From contig PMTY01000162.1 in assembly GCA_003167155.1 (NCBI GenBank), positions 1,090 through 34,670 of the forward strand: 33,581 nt of DNA. The letters run 5' to 3'. This DNA comes from Candidatus Cybelea tumulisoli. GTDB lineage: Bacteria > Vulcanimicrobiota > Vulcanimicrobiia > Vulcanimicrobiales > Vulcanimicrobiaceae. The position numbers were made by a program, and so were the translations under genes. Shown piece by piece: positions 31,278 to 33,581 of the stretch (within the stretch, counting starts at the first letter, position 1; the number at the start of each line of letters is the position of its first letter). A model generated the notes under the pieces. The model was not told the DNA's origin. It worked only from the letters and a program-made list of their open reading frames with translations, and ran no database searches.

Positions 31278-32907
31278 CTATCCCGCCAGTTGCTTCCGCA
31301 TCGTCGCGGCCGCACGCAGCGCCAGCGCGGCAATGGTCAGCGTCGGATTTGCAGTTCCGGTCGTCGGGAAGACGCCGCTTCCAAGCAGGAAGAGATTTGG
31401 ATGATCGTGAGCGCGCAGGTCCGCGTCGACCACAGAATGCTTCGGGTCGGTGCCCATTCGATACGTTCCAATGATGTGTCCCGCGGACTGGAACACGCCG
31501 GAGTGCGCGCGGAAGGTCACACCGATGGCGTCGAATATCTTGTCATGCACGGCGCGCGCGCTGGCTAAGCCATCCTGCGCGTATCGATCGACACGGTAGT
31601 TGATGCGAGGCTGGGGAATGCCGATGGCATCGAGCTGGTCCCAGGCGGGCACGATGCGGTTGTTAGAGTCGGGCAACTGCTCGGTAAGGCTGGCCACGCG
31701 TAGTTCGCGCGCCATCTGATCGCGCAACGCCTGCTGTAGCTCCGTTCCGCGAAAACCGCGATCGATCAGCACCTTCGATGAGTCGGTCGGCCAGCCGAAT
31801 GGCCAGCTCCATCCGTCGTTGCCGATCTCGATACGGTATGCGGACCGTCGACTGCGGAACGGTCCGTCGCGGAGATTCTCTATGCCCGAGGTCGAGAGCG
31901 GTCCGCGGTACGGGTAGACCGGCTGCTTCGTGAGCGCCCAACTCAGTTGCGTCGGGTGGTCCGCGAGGTACCGGCCTACCCGATCGCTCGAATTCGCTAC
32001 GCCCTCCGGGCGCGAAGCGGTTCGCGACATCAGCAGCAGCTTGGGTGTCTCGATGGCGTGCGCCGCGATGACGAACAGTTTGCCCGAAGCTTGGTGTGCC
32101 GAACCGTCGGGGCGCTTGTAGTGGATCGCCACGACGGCGCCGTTTGCGTCGGTCTCGACGAACGTCGCGATCGCCTGCTCCACGATCTTCGCCCCGAATG
32201 ACGCCGCCAGCGCGGCATGCACCGTGGCATCGTACTTGGCAGCGATCGGGCACACGGGAATGCACGACGCGTTGCCGCAGCATGGCGGCCGGTCCTCGTA
32301 GACCTCCGAGTTGCGCGCTTGCGGAGTCGGCACCACGAGGTATCCGAGGGAAGCCACGGCAGAGCGCACTTGCGAGTCGAGGTAGGTCGGCGGAATCGGC
32401 GGCATCGGATACCTGCTGGATCGCGGAGCGCCGCCGAGATTCGCCTTGTCGTCGCCGGCAACGCCGAGCGCAGCCTCTGCTTGCCCGTACCACGGTTCGA
32501 GTTCGGCGTACGAAATCGGCCAGTCGGCTCCGACGCCGTACGTTGATTTCGTCCGGAAGTCGTTCGGTAACAGACGCAGCGCCGTCCCGAGCCAGTGCCA
32601 TGTCGTACCACCGACGCGCCGCTCATAGGTCGCTTTAAAGTCATCCGGTCCGTCCTGCACATAATAGTTGCGGGGATCGACCGACAGCGGCCGTGGGGCA
32701 TACGGAACGTCGGGATACGCCGATTCTGGGGTCTTCGCGACGGCTTTGCGAAACGATTCGACGGCGTCACTGCGGTTGACGCTCGGGCCCGACTCAAGGA
32801 CGAACTTTCGCTCCCGACCGCGCGAGTTGCCATGCCGCAAGGAGCCCCGCGACACCCGCGCCGACGATGACGACGTCGGCTGCGTCGGATTGTGTCTCAG
32901 TTGCCAT
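31278..32907 (-). CDS. GMC-family FAD dehydrogenase large subunit (frameshifted near the N-terminus)
   Basis: The gene starts at ATG 32907 with the FAD-binding GxGxxG (DVVIVGAGVAGLLAAWQLAR). The frame breaks near 32800-32810: the first frame stops at TGA 32794-32796, and the next continues as FVLESGPSVNRSDAV to the end. Two missing bases, or one extra, would explain it. The body fits the GMC alpha subunit of FAD-dependent sugar or alcohol dehydrogenases: GGTTWHWLGTALRL, the Cys-rich PPCCGNASCIPVCPIAAKYD (iron-sulfur site in FAD glucose dehydrogenases), active-site His in GHIIGTYRMG, and GTANPTLTIAALALR. It follows its small subunit by 12 nt. No cytochrome c subunit is encoded next to it, since the downstream gene is on the other strand. 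Substrate unknown. Confidence 0.85.
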
Positions 32908-32919
32908 CGCGCGTCTTGT

Positions 32920-33465
32920 TTAGGCGGGCGCCTTCGCCCAATAGCCGATTTGCCCGCCGCATGTCGCGGGCGGCTTTGTGAACGTGCAGGCTCGCCATGC
33001 GAGTGCCGTGTCCCAGGTTTGCGTGACGACGCCTCTATCTTGCGAGTACGTGCCCGAGAACCAGTGGGCGAGGATGAGCGATGTGAGCGCGAGGGACTCG
33101 GGCGCAGCAAACACGCCTTTCGCGCTTAACTGCGCGAGTGTCTTTGGCGGATCGCTTGAGGCGATACCTGAGCGCGCAATAAGATCGTCGAGCGCGGACG
33201 ACTGGGCCGCATCTGCGCGAATGCTCCGCAAATAGGCCCCCGCCACGTCCCTTTCGAGATCCGTAAAGCCGGTGAGGATCGTCGACAGTGCCACGAAATT
33301 CGAAAGATCAGGAGATGATGGGAGGGAGGTGTCGGCAACGAACTCATGGCCGGCCGTCGGGGGCGAGGGCGAGCCTGCGGAAAGCAAATTTTGGCGCGCT
33401 GACGTAGCTAGCGGCTCGGCCGCCGCCAGTAACGCCACAACGGAGAGGAAGCGCCTCCGTATCAC
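32920..33465 (-). CDS. FAD dehydrogenase small (gamma-like) subunit, Tat-exported
   Basis: The product, 181 residues from GTG 33465, starts with IRRRFLSVVALLAAAEPLA, a twin-arginine type signal. The mature part has FVALSTILTGFTDLERDVAGAYL, ILAHWFSGTYSQDRGVVTQTWDTALAW and a Cys pair ending in CTFTKPPATCGGQIGYWAKAP. This is the pattern of the D-sorbitol/FAD-glucose dehydrogenase small subunit family, which carries the folded large subunit through the Tat pathway. The start is uncertain: the frame is open to a TTG at 33522, but the short signal n-region supports 33465. It lies 12 nt upstream of the GMC subunit in one operon. Confidence 0.8.
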   Translation of the reverse strand: MIRRRFLSVVALLAAAEPLATSARQNLLSAGSPSPPTAGHEFVADTSLPSSPDLSNFVALSTILTGFTDLERDVAGAYLRSIRADAAQSSALDDLIARSGIASSDPPKTLAQLSAKGVFAAPESLALTSLILAHWFSGTYSQDRGVVTQTWDTALAWRACTFTKPPATCGGQIGYWAKAPA

Positions 33466-33558
33466 TACTCGAGGCTGTTCGTGCGGTGCGCGAGACCAAC
33501 CTGGACCCTGGAGACATCGCAAACAAACCCAAAGAGCCCACTTGTCCGTGCAGGGATT

Positions 33559-33581
33559 CGGAGAGGGTGGGATTCGAACCC
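33559..33581 (-). tRNA. 3' end of a tRNA (probably tRNA-Ser), cut by the window edge
   Basis: Reading the minus strand from the window edge gives the T-loop TTCGAAT, with GGG before it and the 3' T-stem strand CCCAC after it. The 3' acceptor strand CCTCTCC and a discriminator G at 33559 follow. CCA is not encoded. The acceptor strand would pair with GGAGAGG, typical of bacterial tRNA-Ser. The anticodon lies outside the window, so the identity is tentative. Confidence 0.75.

Overview
This window looks like a soil or rock metagenome contig, and its two ends seem to come from different organisms. Positions 1 to about 2200 are very GC-rich and carry an alpha/beta hydrolase and the 3' half of a lon protease gene with an actinobacterial look. 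From about 2200 onward the content is that of a high-GC diderm: many lipobox signal peptides, an OmpA-domain protein, beta-propeller lipoproteins with the recurring blade signature VSAY-IDA-SGALT-V-GSPF, and large STAND-type regulators. That style recalls Candidatus Eremiobacterota (WPS-2) or Acidobacteriota. The assignment is inference from gene style, not from a marker gene. The two parts meet inside one open frame, where a secreted glycine-rich protein runs straight into the middle of Lon. A chimeric assembly is the most likely explanation.

Layout of the main part. 2.2-7.0 kb: truncated glycine-rich lipoprotein, sulfotransferase-like P-loop protein, a galactose-oxidase-like propeller lipoprotein with an M28 peptidase, and two small membrane proteins. 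7.1-10.6 kb: a BTAD/AAA/TPR regulator whose start codon sits directly behind a 9-bp hairpin. 10.6-15.5 kb: a 57-codon small ORF, an OmpA-tailed lipoprotein, a two-domain ABM membrane protein, a lipocalin-like protein and a PIN/Phd toxin-antitoxin pair with a near-consensus promoter. 15.5-18.8 kb: a small lipoprotein overlapping a beta-lactamase-fold hydrolase, then two tandem paralogous secreted proteins. 19.0-23.2 kb: XRE/NB-ARC/TPR regulator 1, a lipoprotein, and a decayed copy of an MBL-fold gene. 23.3-27.6 kb: a leftward operon of an S53 (sedolisin) peptidase and two seven-bladed propeller lipoproteins. 27.7-31.3 kb: XRE/NB-ARC/TPR regulator 2 and the intact MBL-fold hydrolase. 31.3-33.5 kb: a two-subunit FAD (GMC) dehydrogenase. 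The window ends in the 3' part of a tRNA, probably tRNA-Ser.

Two themes stand out. First, secreted peptidases are paired with propeller lipoproteins (M28 with a kelch-like propeller, S53 with two YncE-like propellers). Two of the three large STAND regulators are transcribed divergently from clusters of secreted proteins, which suggests regulated export modules. Second, the regulator/MBL unit has been duplicated and partly erased. A decayed MBL copy follows regulator 1. A stub of a third regulator N-terminus lies just upstream of the intact MBL gene, and its stop codon overlaps that gene's start.

Three genes are broken by single events: a TAG in lon, a 1-nt frameshift in a propeller gene and a frameshift in the GMC gene. 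Sequencing or assembly error cannot be separated from real decay from this sequence alone.
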